Of a DNA stretch of 25,696 nucleotides, positions 1 through 9,894 are shown in pieces. Below the pieces are notes generated by a model. That model saw only the letters and a program-made list of their open reading frames with translations, was not told the DNA's origin and did no database searches. Position 1 is the stretch's first letter; each line of letters starts with the position of its first letter. The DNA is from Neonectria sp. B-13 (taxonomy: Eukaryota; Ascomycota; Sordariomycetes; Hypocreales; Nectriaceae), in assembly GCA_002682825.1 (NCBI GenBank), contig NOKP01000066.1, positions 22,837 through 48,532 on the forward strand, in the 5' to 3' direction. Position numbers and translations under genes: made by a program.

Positions 1-1428
1 AAACGGCCCAAACTTGCGGTACTTGTCCACTTCCTCGGCGTTGATAATCTCGGGGACTGGATACTGGTCCTGACTCTCTCCTGGGACTGTCTCGAGCTCG
101 AAGCTTTCGTCCATGCTCGGCATACCAAAGTCGTCGTCGGTCGCCAACTCATTAATTGCGTCGGACAATTGGCGCTGCTCGTCTTCTTCGGTCATAAAGT
201 CCTTGTCCCCCCAGTGGGCAAGCAGCTCGTTGAAATTGTCCCTTTTGCTGCCGTACATCATAGCCTTGGCGGTGAGGTTCAGAAAATGAGGAGCGCAGCG
301 AATGCGACGCTCATCGCTGTCGAAATCGAACTCTGCGGCAAGTGCTTCCATAGCCGTATCATTATTCGTAGCGTTGTCAAGTGTGCAGTACCCAATTCTG
401 AAGCCGAATAGCGGTTAACAGTGTCAGTTTGCTGACCCACGTAAGAAGTGCTGATCGAGAGACTTACCTGCCTTGCATGCCAAACGCACAGATTGTGTCT
501 GCAACTTCATCTGCAAGCGCTGCTCCAGTATGACGCTTCTTGAGGGCTGGCAAAGCCAAAAGTAATTTCCATTGTTTCCAATCTCGGTCGATAAAGTGGG
601 CATTGATACCAAGGAATGATGTGTTTTGTCGGGAAGTCCAGCCATCAAAGGTAAAATGAATCATACTTCTCGCTTTTTGAAGCAGNGGGCCAAGAGCGCG
701 ATTGTACTCGGTTGTTAGCAGATTCACGAGCGTCTTGCCGCTCGGTATCTGCCCTTCCTGAAGAGACGGGTTGTTGTAGAGAAGCAGTCGTCTGAAGCGC
801 TTAGAGTTTACTAGATTGAAGGGGAGGTTATGATATGTAAGCCAGTCGAGCAGGAGTAGTTGATTCATCTTCGGGTCAAATAGTGTATGCAGATTGCCGA
901 GAAGGGTTTGATCTCGAGGGTTCGTTGGATCGGCACCAAGCATATCAAGTATATTCCGTTCTGTACCTCTACTTCCGGCAACGGGTCCTGCATGTTGCGA
1001 AGGTGGCTGATAAGTTAGCAGGCATTCTCGAACGACGTGGACATGGCACACGGAGGGATGGCACAAACCACGACCTTGTGCTCCTTTCTCAAGTGTCGGA
1101 TAATGCCTCCGCCAGTTGAAGCGATGAAGACATAATTTGTAGTCTTCGGCTTGTTCCGGAGGAAACATCGCTCGCAGATCCATACGATCTTGTGGGGCCG
1201 TGACCGGTTGTCTTTCATTCTGAATCCAAACCGCCACCACCATGTCCGTTCTCGAGAAGGGTCGTGGCCTATCGTAAATCCGGGGAACCGCCTGAATTTA
1301 TCCGTCGTCCAAGCCTCATAATCTGGAAATCTGACGGGTGCATATTTCGTTGAGGCTGAACTGGTTGACGGTTCAGAGGGTGGCTGCGTGGAGGAGGCAG
1401 TCTCCATGTCCTCATCAAACGAGTCCAT
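1..1428 (-). CDS. hAT-family transposase with BED zinc finger, 3' end beyond window
   Basis: Cut-and-paste DNA transposase of the hAT superfamily, expected to act in the nucleus on its own terminal repeats. Three exons fit one open frame: 1428-1069, 1006-468 and 397-1 (432 codons in the window). Intron 1 (1068-1007, 62 nt) has a GTTTGT donor, a perfect CTAAC branch site and a CAG end. Intron 2 (467-398, 70 nt) has GTAAGT and CAG. The start at 1428 is the first in-frame ATG, since the open frame above it has none. Exon 1 holds a BED-type finger (W83, C85-x2-C88, H112-x4-H117). Exon 2 has the FDGWTSRQ block typical of fungal hAT proteins, and exon 3 starts with the catalytic LDNATNND block. No stop or frameshift is seen once the introns are removed, unlike its neighbours. 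One base (686) is N. The dimerisation region lies outside. Confidence 0.9.
686..686. other. Ambiguous base (N)
   Basis: Single undetermined base inside exon 2 of the hAT transposase, in a Leu-Gly-X-Leu-Leu context. It leaves one residue unknown and does not break the frame. Confidence 0.99.
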
Positions 1429-1540
1429 AGAGATGGAAACTGTCCGCAAATAGTGTAAAGGAGGTCAAATCAAAGGCTGCGAGGTTGATAAGGTCTAATC
1501 TGTATATATTCTACTCGGACAAGACCCGAGATAAGTTCCT

Positions 1541-1899
1541 GGTTGCGACGCGTCTAGAGTCCATTGAACCAGGCATTGGCGGAGTTTCAAACCACACGAG
1601 AAAAAAAACAGCTCATTTTCGGTGGGTGATATTCTGCTGTCACGCGTCGCGTCGCGTGCTGGGACCCCTGGCAGCTTGTCAGGGTAGACGCGTCGGGCGA
1701 CAGATTCGTCGCGTATGGCAGCTCGTACGCAACCTACCCGGGACACCTTCGATGTACATGGCGATCGACGATCAAATCGATCGATCGGAGGGTTGGTCGA
1801 TACGATATCGATTGACAGGTTGGATCGATCGATCGAAATCGAAATCGAATCGATTAATCGAATCGATCAAATCGATTGGTCGATCGATTTCCAACCCTG
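1541..1899. mobile_element. Terminal and subterminal region of the hAT element
   Basis: Read on the minus strand, the end at 1899-1891 is CAGGGTTGG, the CAG/CAGGG start common in hAT terminal inverted repeats. The next roughly 140 bp (1760-1890) are dominated by ATCGAT/CGATCGAT words. GGTTGG followed by TCGAT recurs at 1791 and about 1818. Further inside (1541-1715) lie several ACGCGTC/CGCGTCGCG words. Clustered short subterminal motifs like these are usual transposase-binding sites of hAT elements. The matching terminal repeat and the 8-bp target duplication cannot be checked because the other end is outside the window. The exact boundary is therefore inferred. Confidence 0.6.
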
Positions 1900-2731
1900 A
1901 TCCAAGCAAACTATGAAGTTTCTATAATGACATTGCAATAAGGACATAGTCGATAATGAAGGTATGTGCTGCCTAAGACGTTTCTGCCTGTTTCGCTACT
2001 TTGATGATGAGCTCATAAATGCTTTAGAGATTACATCTACTAAGCGCCTTTTGTTTCTCTCGTAGCGTTTCGAGAGAGCCCCGACTTGATCCTTGCATAG
2101 GCCCGCTCATATTCATTCATCGTTAATATAAAGGCTTCTTGTATTTCTTATCTTGATTTCCTTTGCTCCAAATTTTAGGAGTTAAACTCTTTCTTCGGAA
2201 GAGGGACTTGAGACAGCATCCAAGTCAATGTAAACCCCTTACTATTTTGGTAGCCGTACAAACGCACACACAATTACCAATTACCTTCATAGCTAAAAAT
2301 AGCCCTGACCCGCTTTTAGTATCTTGATTTAGATATAACATAACTTAATCCTTTAATATTTAAATTCAATAAAAAACACAGTGTAAATAAGCTATTTCGT
2401 AATAACTTTATAAAAGAAAATATCTAAAATCTATAAGAATTCTCTTATAAAAGATTGTGTTGGGCCAGCAGACATTGAGGTCCGGATAAGGTGCAGGCGT
2501 TACAGTGTTTTCATTGGCTAATGGACTCTTTCAACAATTGGTCCAATCTTAGCCGAGATTAAAAAGGAGATGGGGACTGACAGAGTCCGTCAAGGAAGTT
2601 AGCAGAGACATCAGCTTAGGCAGTGAATTTGAGAGCCAAAGATGTCCATTTTCTAGTCAATTTTTGAGTGTTCCTTTCGATCGTACTGGCCTTATTCTGA
2701 TGGTCTTTTCTGTTTTAAAATTGCATTCGAT
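1900..2731. other. Gene-free spacer with AT-rich tract
   Basis: No convincing coding sequence. The stretch 2281-2460 is strongly AT-rich by eye, with many TA-containing words such as atttaaat and ttataaaag. This is the composition left by RIP in ascomycete repeats. The remainder is unremarkable spacer and possibly the mutated 5' flank of the downstream hAT remnant. Confidence 0.55.
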
Positions 2732-3686
2732 TTGACTGACTTTTGCCTTGCCACCCGAGAAGCCGAAAGACAAGCCGCGTCTCTCCCTCAGCTGCAATCA
2801 CAACCAAGCCGGTTGGGTGTCTCTTTTTCCTTGCGAGAGGTCCAAGGTCACCCTCACCAACACAATAAGGTTTTTCAAGTAAGATCTTGTATCATGACAT
2901 CACGACATGAAGCAATGCGTCATATTACTGCAAACTTTAGCCTATATCAGTCGAAGTTGAAGGCCAAGCTACAGAGCGCCGTTTCGAAAGTCCACATCTC
3001 ATCTGATCTCTAGACATCGCCACATCGCCATGGTGTACTAGCAGTATGTGCACGATGGGTTGACAAGGACTACCGGCCTAGGAGAGCACTTCTGAGTCTA
3101 TTATAGATTCGACACAGCCATTCTGGTGAACATCAGTCTCGACTTATCTTCTCAACACTCGTCCTTTACGGTATCACGAATCAACTTGGCTGTTATACTG
3201 GCGATAATGCGACGTCAAACGACACGTGTTTGCAGCATTTGCCAACCAGGCTTAAGCGGGATCACAATGTACGTCTTACTCCTGCATTATTCTCTTATCT
3301 AGTGGCCTAATATATAGTAGATCAACTGGAATCCGAAACGGCACCATATCCGCCGTATCCTTCATATTATCAACCTATCCCTTCGAGCCTTGCTTTTCGC
3401 ATCTTCATGTGAAGCACTTCAAGCCGCCCTTGATGCTGCTAGCGACGTCGCTGGTGATGAGCTCTACGAACGGTTCTATCTCGTCCTGTACGACGCGTCT
3501 GGTGGTGATACATCAAACCGGCCGGATCAGACGGGAGCTCAGACAAGACGCCCTGGCGGCATCACATCCAAAAAGGCTTCCGTTCAAAAGGGAAATCCTC
3601 CATCGAGATCAGATAATAGATTAGACAATACCACCAGTAGGAAGGACTGGTTTATGATCCCTGCCCTACTCAGTAATGTACGATAG
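2732..3686 (+). pseudogene. Decayed hAT-family transposase fragment
   Basis: A second hAT transposase, not closely alike to the one at the left edge. The frame at 2732-3268 contains SKVHISSDL followed by a stop (3011-3013) where this block normally reads DLWTSP, so TGG to TAG is inferred. The same frame continues with VLAVCARWVDKDYRP, a second TAG at 3104-3106, and the catalytic GDNATSND block (Asp at 3203). A 52-nt intron (3269-3320, GTACGT...TAG) joins it in phase to an exon reading INWNPKRHHIR and HIINLSLRALLFASS. It stops being recognisable near 3686, just before the hairpin at 3691. The start is uncertain because no clear ATG or zinc finger remains. Stops that look like transitions suggest RIP. 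Confidence 0.8.
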
Positions 3687-3690
3687 AAGT

Positions 3691-3740
3691 GCGCCGCATT
3701 TCTGGTCTGGGCAGGTTTAGCAAAACGCGAAATGCGGCGC
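3691..3740. repeat. 12-bp perfect inverted repeat (hairpin)
   Basis: GCGCCGCATTTC at 3691-3702 is the exact reverse complement of GAAATGCGGCGC at 3729-3740, with a 26-nt loop. It lies between the last recognisable codons of the hAT remnant (3686) and the start codon of the recombinase-like gene (3865). It may be an element end or recombination site, or a simple transcript hairpin. No second copy was noticed in the window. Confidence 0.75.
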
Positions 3741-3864
3741 GTTTCTGACACGAAGGCCTGTGCCGTCCCTGTAGAGCTCAATATAACAGACATAACTCCC
3801 TCGTTGGTCTTATCCTAACGAATCTATCTTGATAACCTCCCCTTTGTACTTTTGCGACTTTAAC

Positions 3865-6720
3865 ATGACTGACCTCATGACCTGCACTGAAAGTACAACC
3901 TCATTGCCCTCGAGCCAGGTTCAAAAGCTTGAGAAACTTGGCTTGTTTTATAACCAGCCTGAGCCTGCCATCATCTGCAAACAATGCGGCTTCGCTATCA
4001 ACCCCAAACGCGTATTACGACACCCAGGCGATAAGCATGACGTGGTTAAATCGGCTCGTCACGGTCTCAAGCCTCTCATTTCTTCATTAAGCCTGCCGGA
4101 CCCAGATGACCTCCCCTTACGACCTGATGGCTCTAGTCCCCATCCACACCTGGCAATCCAACGAGGCTCGGCTTGTAAGCACTGCGGCCTGCGTTCTGTG
4201 AGCGAGAAGGTCCTCGAGACACACTTGAGGACACTTCACGGCGACAAGATCAAGCTCGCCACTAGACAGGGGCGCCATTGGCTGCGAGACCATATCCAGG
4301 AAGGGCTGGCATTTCAGAGCTGGACGGCAAAGGACATTCGAAGGTCATGGCTCGTTGTTGATAACGAGCAGCTGGGGCGGGGTTCTATCCATAACAGCCT
4401 TCTTCTACAAGCAAGCCCTAACCCTATCAAGGATTTCGCGCAGCAGCTATTCACAGAAGAACGCGAGCGTCTAGACAGGCAAACTGGCCAGCGAACGCCA
4501 TCTGACGCTGGAGTGCCTGTATCATCGACCCTTTTCACCAACTGGATGCGGCGCACTGGCTGGCAGACCACATTCGGGGAAGCACGCCGCGACATCCTCG
4601 TCTCGCTTACCATGTTGCCCTGCTCATCTAATCGACCCATACAGCTGGGGTTCTAGATGGAGAAACACTCTATAGCCCGGCGAGAGATGAACGCAGGCTT
4701 GCGTCGATGGTGGCTGCACTCGACCGTCTCTTTGACCAGTGTGCCGATACAGTAAGGTGTACTGATGTCTGCCTGAGAAGGTGGCTTCGTGGGAGATTTC
4801 CAGATCGTCCATATAAGTCGCCTTTCGAGCTGGTGTCTAAGCAATCTTCCGAACGCCTCTACAGGATAGAGCTGAAACGCTGCCTCTGCTTTTGGCGTCG
4901 ACTTTTCCAGCTATCGCCATCCGCGGTAAGGGCGATCATGGGTCGGGCACTTTCTAGATCTCGACGTCAGTTGCTGAGGCAGCTTTGGTCAGACGCCATA
5001 TGGGAGGCAGAGAGCTTAGCCGACCTGTATGATATCGATCAACCATATCAAGACGGAGACAGCGATGATGATGTCGAAGAGGAAGAGGACGATGAGGACG
5101 ACGAGGACGACGAGGACGACGAGGACGACGAGGACGACGATGACGATAAGGATGAGGACAACGAGAACAAGAGAGATACCGATGATGATGACGAGTCTGA
5201 CGCTGGATCATCTACGGATCGGTTATCAAACGGCCAGGAAGTTCAACCGAATGATCCAGCCGTCGATATTATACTTCGCTTTTGCTCCTTTGCGGTTACT
5301 GAAGACTTTGAGGGTGGAATAGCGAGTTCCACAATGCTAGTGTATTTCAGCGCTGTGCGTGGCCTATCATCCCCCAACGGCGATGAATACCTCCAGCCCA
5401 ACCGGTTTACCCCAATACTAACAAGATTAATCTATTGCATTCGATTGATCTTCCTCGAGTCGGTACTGCCTCGCTTTTCGCACAGCTATGTCGGTATTCC
5501 GTCTCGACCGCGGTATGGCCAGCTGAAGGCACTCAATGCTGTCCGTCAAGAGAGCATGTGTGACGGCACGCTATCGCCCCATGGGCGAATTCCTAAGCCT
5601 GCTGTCCTATGGCAATGCTCTTCGGCGATCTCAAGGACCAGCATATCATTTCCATTGGAGTGACGATGGCGAGGTTCTTTCCTGGGATGGTATACATCAG
5701 CTGTCGATGGAGAACTTCCGCGGTCTGGCACGTGAGGTATTTCAAACAGCCACCGCTCGCTGCAAACGCTTGATGTATGACTGGGAGCCTGATGATATTG
5801 ATCTTAAACACATTCGAGATAGGATCTCCACGACCACGCTGGGGTACTCCTTCGTCTCTGATCCTGCTAATAGGTTAGAGGGCGTGTATCTGGACCTCTT
5901 TGTGAGGGCATGTGTCTCACCGATCGATGGCCTGCTTAAAACATGTACTAAAGATTAAAGCACATGGGACTTTGCGGCCGCTTAATCATATCTAGATGCA
6001 CACGATGAGTTTCTGAAGACACTAATGGTTCTTATGAACCTCGATGGTGGCCAGTGGGCGCGGATCTCTGAGTTATTGATGCTAGAGCACTGCAAGGTCC
6101 CTTCACGGCTGAGAGGGATTTGTATATGGGAAGCAAAGTTATGTTCGATAATTCGACATCATAAAGCCCGCCTGGCGACCAACAATGAGTTCTACGTCGC
6201 ACGCTTCTTCTCCCCACTAGCCTCAAGGCTTATATTGAAATATCTTGTCTATATCCGGCCAGTCGCTCAGGCAATCCTGCGTAAATGTTTCTCTCATACA
6301 TCCGTCAATACCCTACTCTTCGCGCCAGTATCGCAGAGAGGCCGACAATCGAGCTCCTGGACTACATCGACCTTCACACAGGAGCTTCGGCGATATTGCA
6401 ACGCAGCACCGGGTGTTCCCTCTGGGATCGGAACCCAGTTATATCGACAGATATCAATCGCAATCACAGAACGACATGTCCGTACAGCTGCCATCCATTT
6501 CAATCGTTTTGACGATCATACTGGTCAGGCGGCCGAGGATGTGGCATATGCGTGGCAGAGCGGCCATCGGCCTTTACAACGACATACTACCTACGGCCTA
6601 GACGGTGCCTTTCCGGATCACTTGCAGCCCTCATTGCTCCGAATCTATGCAAAGGTATCTGGAGACTGGCATGCCTTCCTCTGGGGCGGCCGACAACAAG
6701 GATCCTGCCATGTGAATAGC
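3865..6720 (+). pseudogene. C2H2/OrsD-type protein with tyrosine-recombinase-like C-terminus (telomere-linked-helicase N-terminal half), broken
   Basis: Large gene of the fungal OrsD (PF12013-like) kind. The N-terminus has two zinc-finger-like blocks, C-x2-C...H-x4-H near codons 40-60 and CKHCG...H-x4-H near codon 115. Then come a conserved helical region, a highly acidic tract, and a C-terminal domain with GGQWARISELL (Arg at 6061), HHKAR (Lys at 6163), YRQ (Arg at 6445), SGH (His at 6565) and TTYGLD (Tyr at 6592). That order and spacing match a tyrosine-recombinase catalytic core. This reading is mine and needs a profile search. The copy is disrupted by one missing G in the run at 4647-4650, one extra C in 5577-5580, and two TAA stops at 5956 and 5983 where CAA is likely ancestral. 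Related full-length proteins continue into a RecQ-type helicase. Here the frame runs into another element near 6720. ATG 3865 is chosen because the upstream frame has no ATG. Confidence 0.75.
5094..5138 (+). repeat. Five 9-bp GAGGACGAC units coding an acidic tract
   Basis: Five exact tandem copies of gaggacgac inside the recombinase-like gene, flanked by looser gat/gag/gac triplets (about 5061-5200). They encode an Asp/Glu-only run of the EDD type. Such an acidic linker probably expands and shrinks by slippage. It separates the helical middle from the recombinase-like C-terminus. Confidence 0.95.
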
Positions 6721-6860
6721 CCAGGGTGGTCCCCAGATCAACTCAATCGATTGAACACTCAATCGAATCGCGATCGGGGAGCTCAACCCCAATCGAGTCG
6801 CGCCCAATCGATCAGACCCTCAATCGAATCGCGATTGAATCGAATCGTTAAAGATCGTGA
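6719..6860. mobile_element. Putative 5' end of the inserted pogo-type element, with subterminal repeats
   Basis: The reading frame of the upstream gene loses all resemblance to its family here, and the composition changes to short ATCG-rich words. A plausible terminus is CAGGGTGGTCCCCAGATC starting at 6722, just after a TA dinucleotide at 6717-6718. Three copies of CAATCGARTCGCG lie at 6760-6772, 6790-6802 and 6821-6833, spaced 30-31 bp apart. The perfect palindrome TCAATCGATTGA sits at 6743-6754. Such arrays are typical transposase-binding sites. No matching inverted terminus was found downstream, so the element boundaries are tentative. Confidence 0.55.
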
Positions 6861-6941
6861 TTACGTAACGAGGCTTAGGATAACTAGCATCATATCTACA
6901 TCAGTCGATAGAAGAATTGATATACAATATGCAATTAAAAA

Positions 6942-8660
6942 ATGGGTGGATCCTGAGACCAGGGGCCCTTCCTTACGCAGAGTTCCCTGGAGACCCTTGA
7001 ACCACGCACCGTCACAGCTGCCGAGCTATATCTATCGGGCTTTTACGATACCATCCAAGAGGCTGCAGACCAATGGAAGGTCCCGTATCATCAGCTACTT
7101 TACCGTATCTAGGGGAGGAATCCCGTCACACAAAATGGCGGTAACCGTACTCTTCTGAAGACAGAAGAGGAGAATGCAATACTGTGTTGGGCACACCGCC
7201 GCGTTATGCAAGGACATGACATACAACTCCGGGCTCTCCGGCATCATGCGAATGTTATTTTGAAGGCCACGGGCCGCGAAAATGCATCAGCTTCTCAGAA
7301 ATGGGCTAGGAGCTTCATGAGGCGCCATAAATATTTATTCACAAGCAAGAAGTCAAATACACAAGAAGCCAGGCGCAAAGCTATGCAAGACCACTGTTAA
7401 TCGAGGCATGGTTCGAAGGCTAGGAAAAAACGCCCCGCGAACTTCATGTGAAGCCAGAAAACGTGTGGAACTTCGATGAGACCGGCTTGATGGTCGGATA
7501 TCTTAAAAAGGGACTTTCATATGGACTTTTTCGGGAAGTTGAGTATGTCATCCTGACCGATGCACATGAGGCAATTTTTGTGACTACTGTTGAAGCTGTA
7601 TCGGTAACTGGGGCAGTGAGAGATTCATTTCTTATCTTTCCCGCTGTCGTGGTTCCGGTCCGGTGGGTTATAAATAACCTCCCGCAGCAGATGACTCTCG
7701 CCACCACGCCTACGGGTTATATCAACGATATTATCGCTCATGAGCGGATTCACCACTTTGACAAACTGACACGCCCTTCTAACCCTGCTGAGAAGTGGAT
7801 CTTTCTTATGGATGGTTGTGAAAGTCACTTTGCAAGGGCAATCTTCTTTTACTGTGACCAACACAATATTGAGCTTTTCCCTTTCCCTCCACACCTCACA
7901 CACTTACTTTAACCGTGCGACGTGGGTATCTTTGGCTTGTACAAGTGGTGGCATCAGCACACCTTGTACAGGGAAATTGCTGACAGCGCTATTGACTTTG
8001 GCAAAGCCGACTTCCTTACACATCTTCAGGAAGCCCGGAACCGGACTTTTCAGCAGTCAATTATCCTCAAAGCTTGGGAGAAGTGTGGTATCTTTCCGTA
8101 CAATCTCTCTGTCATCTTGGACCAGTTACAAGATCCCTTATCATCGTTGACAGCGGGAGTGTCACAAAGCTTCCAGGCACATTAGAGAAGGTATGCCCGC
8201 ATCAGACTGTTTCCTTCTATCTGTACGACTCCTAGGACCGCAGACGCCTGCTTCACAGCGTTAAAACGCCTGGAATAATGTCGAAACACCTCCCTTATGT
8301 CTCCACACAATTGAAAGTTATTCTAACTATGTCAGACTCAGATTAGAAGTCTCTACTTCTTCTAGCGTGCCCATCACACCGTCAGTCACTCATGTATATG
8401 AGAAACTAAGGAAGGCCAACGTGACACTCTCCCTTAACGGCGTAGCGGCTAGTCAGCAGATGCACAGCATTGAGACGAGAGAGGCTCCAAGAAGGGACGT
8501 CTAATGTATGCAAATACGGCCCAATTCGTGTCTCTGGTGCCTGACTGCGTGTCGCCCGCGATGAATACAATCGAAGAGCATCTCAGGAAGAGGAGAAGCG
8601 CCGCCTTTTGAAGAGAGATACTCATGACGAAGTTAGGTATTTGAAGAGGTGGTTATGGGC
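6942..8660 (+). pseudogene. Decayed pogo/Tigger-type DDE transposase (HTH_psq, CENP-B-type HTH, DDE_1)
   Basis: Transposase of the Tc1/mariner-pogo group. A likely start is ATG 6942, followed by an in-frame TGA at 6954. The helix-turn-helix region includes YDTIQEAADQWKVPYHQL, with TAG at 7110. The CENP-B-like domain follows (KTEEENAILCWAHRR, then KWARSFMRRHKYL). The frame changes near 7385-7400, after which VWNFDETG gives the first catalytic Asp and MDGCESHF the second. LL-stop-PCDVGIF gives the third, with TAA at 7910-7912 in place of the Gln usual in LLQPxDVG. After WEKCGIFP the C-terminal region (8186 to about 8660) is recognisable only in pieces with several stops. All three Asp positions survive, but the gene cannot be translated intact. 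It sits inside the recombinase-like gene. Confidence 0.8.
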
Positions 8661-8732
8661 TGTTAGATCGCGTGTACGGACCAGCGTAAAGGCTGTGAAC
8701 ACAAGAGAGATTTACAGTCATCAGAAAAGGCA

Positions 8733-9122
8733 TTGGAAGCCTTTCCTACAACGGAAGAAACACACGGATTGGTGGTTAAGACTAATCGCCACCTTCGTCT
8801 TGATTCAGGTGAACGGCTGAGTCAACGGTATTTTCTACATCGTGAGCTTCACGAGCGGAACAAGCTTCTCCCAGACTGGGAGTCAGCCGTGCCGTGGCCT
8901 TCTTATTATGACGCTGAAGTCATTGAAGAGGTCGTCAGATTAATCGTGTTAGAAGAGAGAGAGAGGCGGGCGAATCGGGCGCTATTGTTGAACTTGGAGA
9001 CAGATGGACTAAAGATAACAGAGGCAATTGAGGGTGAAAGTGACCGCGAAGAATTCATCGTCGTCAAGGGCGAATATGATGAAGAGTATCTCCGATTTCC
9101 CGTCTTTCAATGGATCAGCTGA
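8733..9122 (+). CDS. Unrecognised charged ORF downstream of the pogo element
   Basis: Open frame of 129 codons without an ATG at its start (TTG). The central part (8800-9000) reads like real protein: a Trp-Pro-Ser-Tyr-Tyr block followed by a long Glu/Arg-rich helix. The end is acidic. I do not recognise the family. It could be the degraded C-terminus of the pogo transposase, part of the element that was interrupted, or chance. The frame differs from the one used just upstream. Low confidence that it is expressed. Confidence 0.25.
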   Translation: MEAFPTTEETHGLVVKTNRHLRLDSGERLSQRYFLHRELHERNKLLPDWESAVPWPSYYDAEVIEEVVRLIVLEERERRANRALLLNLETDGLKITEAIEGESDREEFIVVKGEYDEEYLRFPVFQWIS

Positions 9123-9894
9123 ATTACTATACACTTCCTTAATCTTATGCGAAAAACCCGACGTCTTGACTGTAATTTCAGGGGTCGCGATGCCCCTTAA
9201 TCCTGTTTGCAAAGTCCCACTTGTAGATAGGCAAAAACATGCTTGAAATGGACAAGGGACATAGAAAATTGGCTGCATGCGGATGTATCTTCTTTTTGTA
9301 TCTCAAGGTCGTTTTTGCAGGTCAACCGACACCCTCTCCATGAGGTACGAATGGCGGGGACGGCAGACTTGAAGGCCCCCTATTAGTCCTTATCTACCCC
9401 CGTGTATCCCGTTGAGTGCCATAAGGCCAAAGAAGCATCTCGCGACACTATTCTTGAAGTAGTCGACCGTGTCTGTACAGCCCCTAACCTGGTGCTCAAG
9501 CCATTGTTGGTTGAGGGAATTGGGACCCTGGCGAGCCGATGCAGGATCAGTTGTCGGCCGCAATGTCCAGTTCCACTGGCTTGACTCACAGTCGCATCTT
9601 ATCAAAGTTGTCATTACTGTTAACCATGATTATTGGTTTGACATAGCTAATCATCATGTCGACAAAGTCCAACCTGGTGCTGTCCCAGACCCGACAGGCC
9701 TCTTCTATCTCGAGGGCAGCTTGACCTCCCAACAGATCAAGGGCCGCACAATCAACATTTTTAACGCCCCATATATGCCAAAAACAGGCAATAGCGCATT
9801 TGCGTGAGTCAACTCAGGCAATAATGCTGTCGAAGGAAATATGAATTGGACACCGGCCAGCGCTTTTAGGTTTCAGTACACCGATACCACTCAC
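9123..9894. other. Spacer with one unrecognised plus-strand frame
   Basis: No recognised gene. A plus-strand frame at 9469-9807 has a protein-like second half (phrases such as DYWFDIANHHVDKV and TINIFNAPYMPK) but no family I can name. It may be a fragment of a lost gene. Part of the minus strand would be the third exon of the dehydratase-like gene if that gene were complete, but no such exon is visible. Confidence 0.35.

Noticed and set aside
464..1243. Separate minus-strand gene and a frameshift between the two halves of the hAT gene
   Set aside because: A 62-nt intron with CTAAC branch site (1068-1007) joins the halves in phase, so no frameshift is needed; the first about 80 codons of the longer frame are antisense to exon 1 logic.
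1485..1916. Plus-strand frame rich in Ile-Asp-Arg-Ser
   Set aside because: It merely translates the ATCGAT repeats of the hAT terminus.
4954..5211. Arg/Pro-rich minus-strand frame
   Set aside because: Antisense of the acidic GAC/GAG repeat tract.
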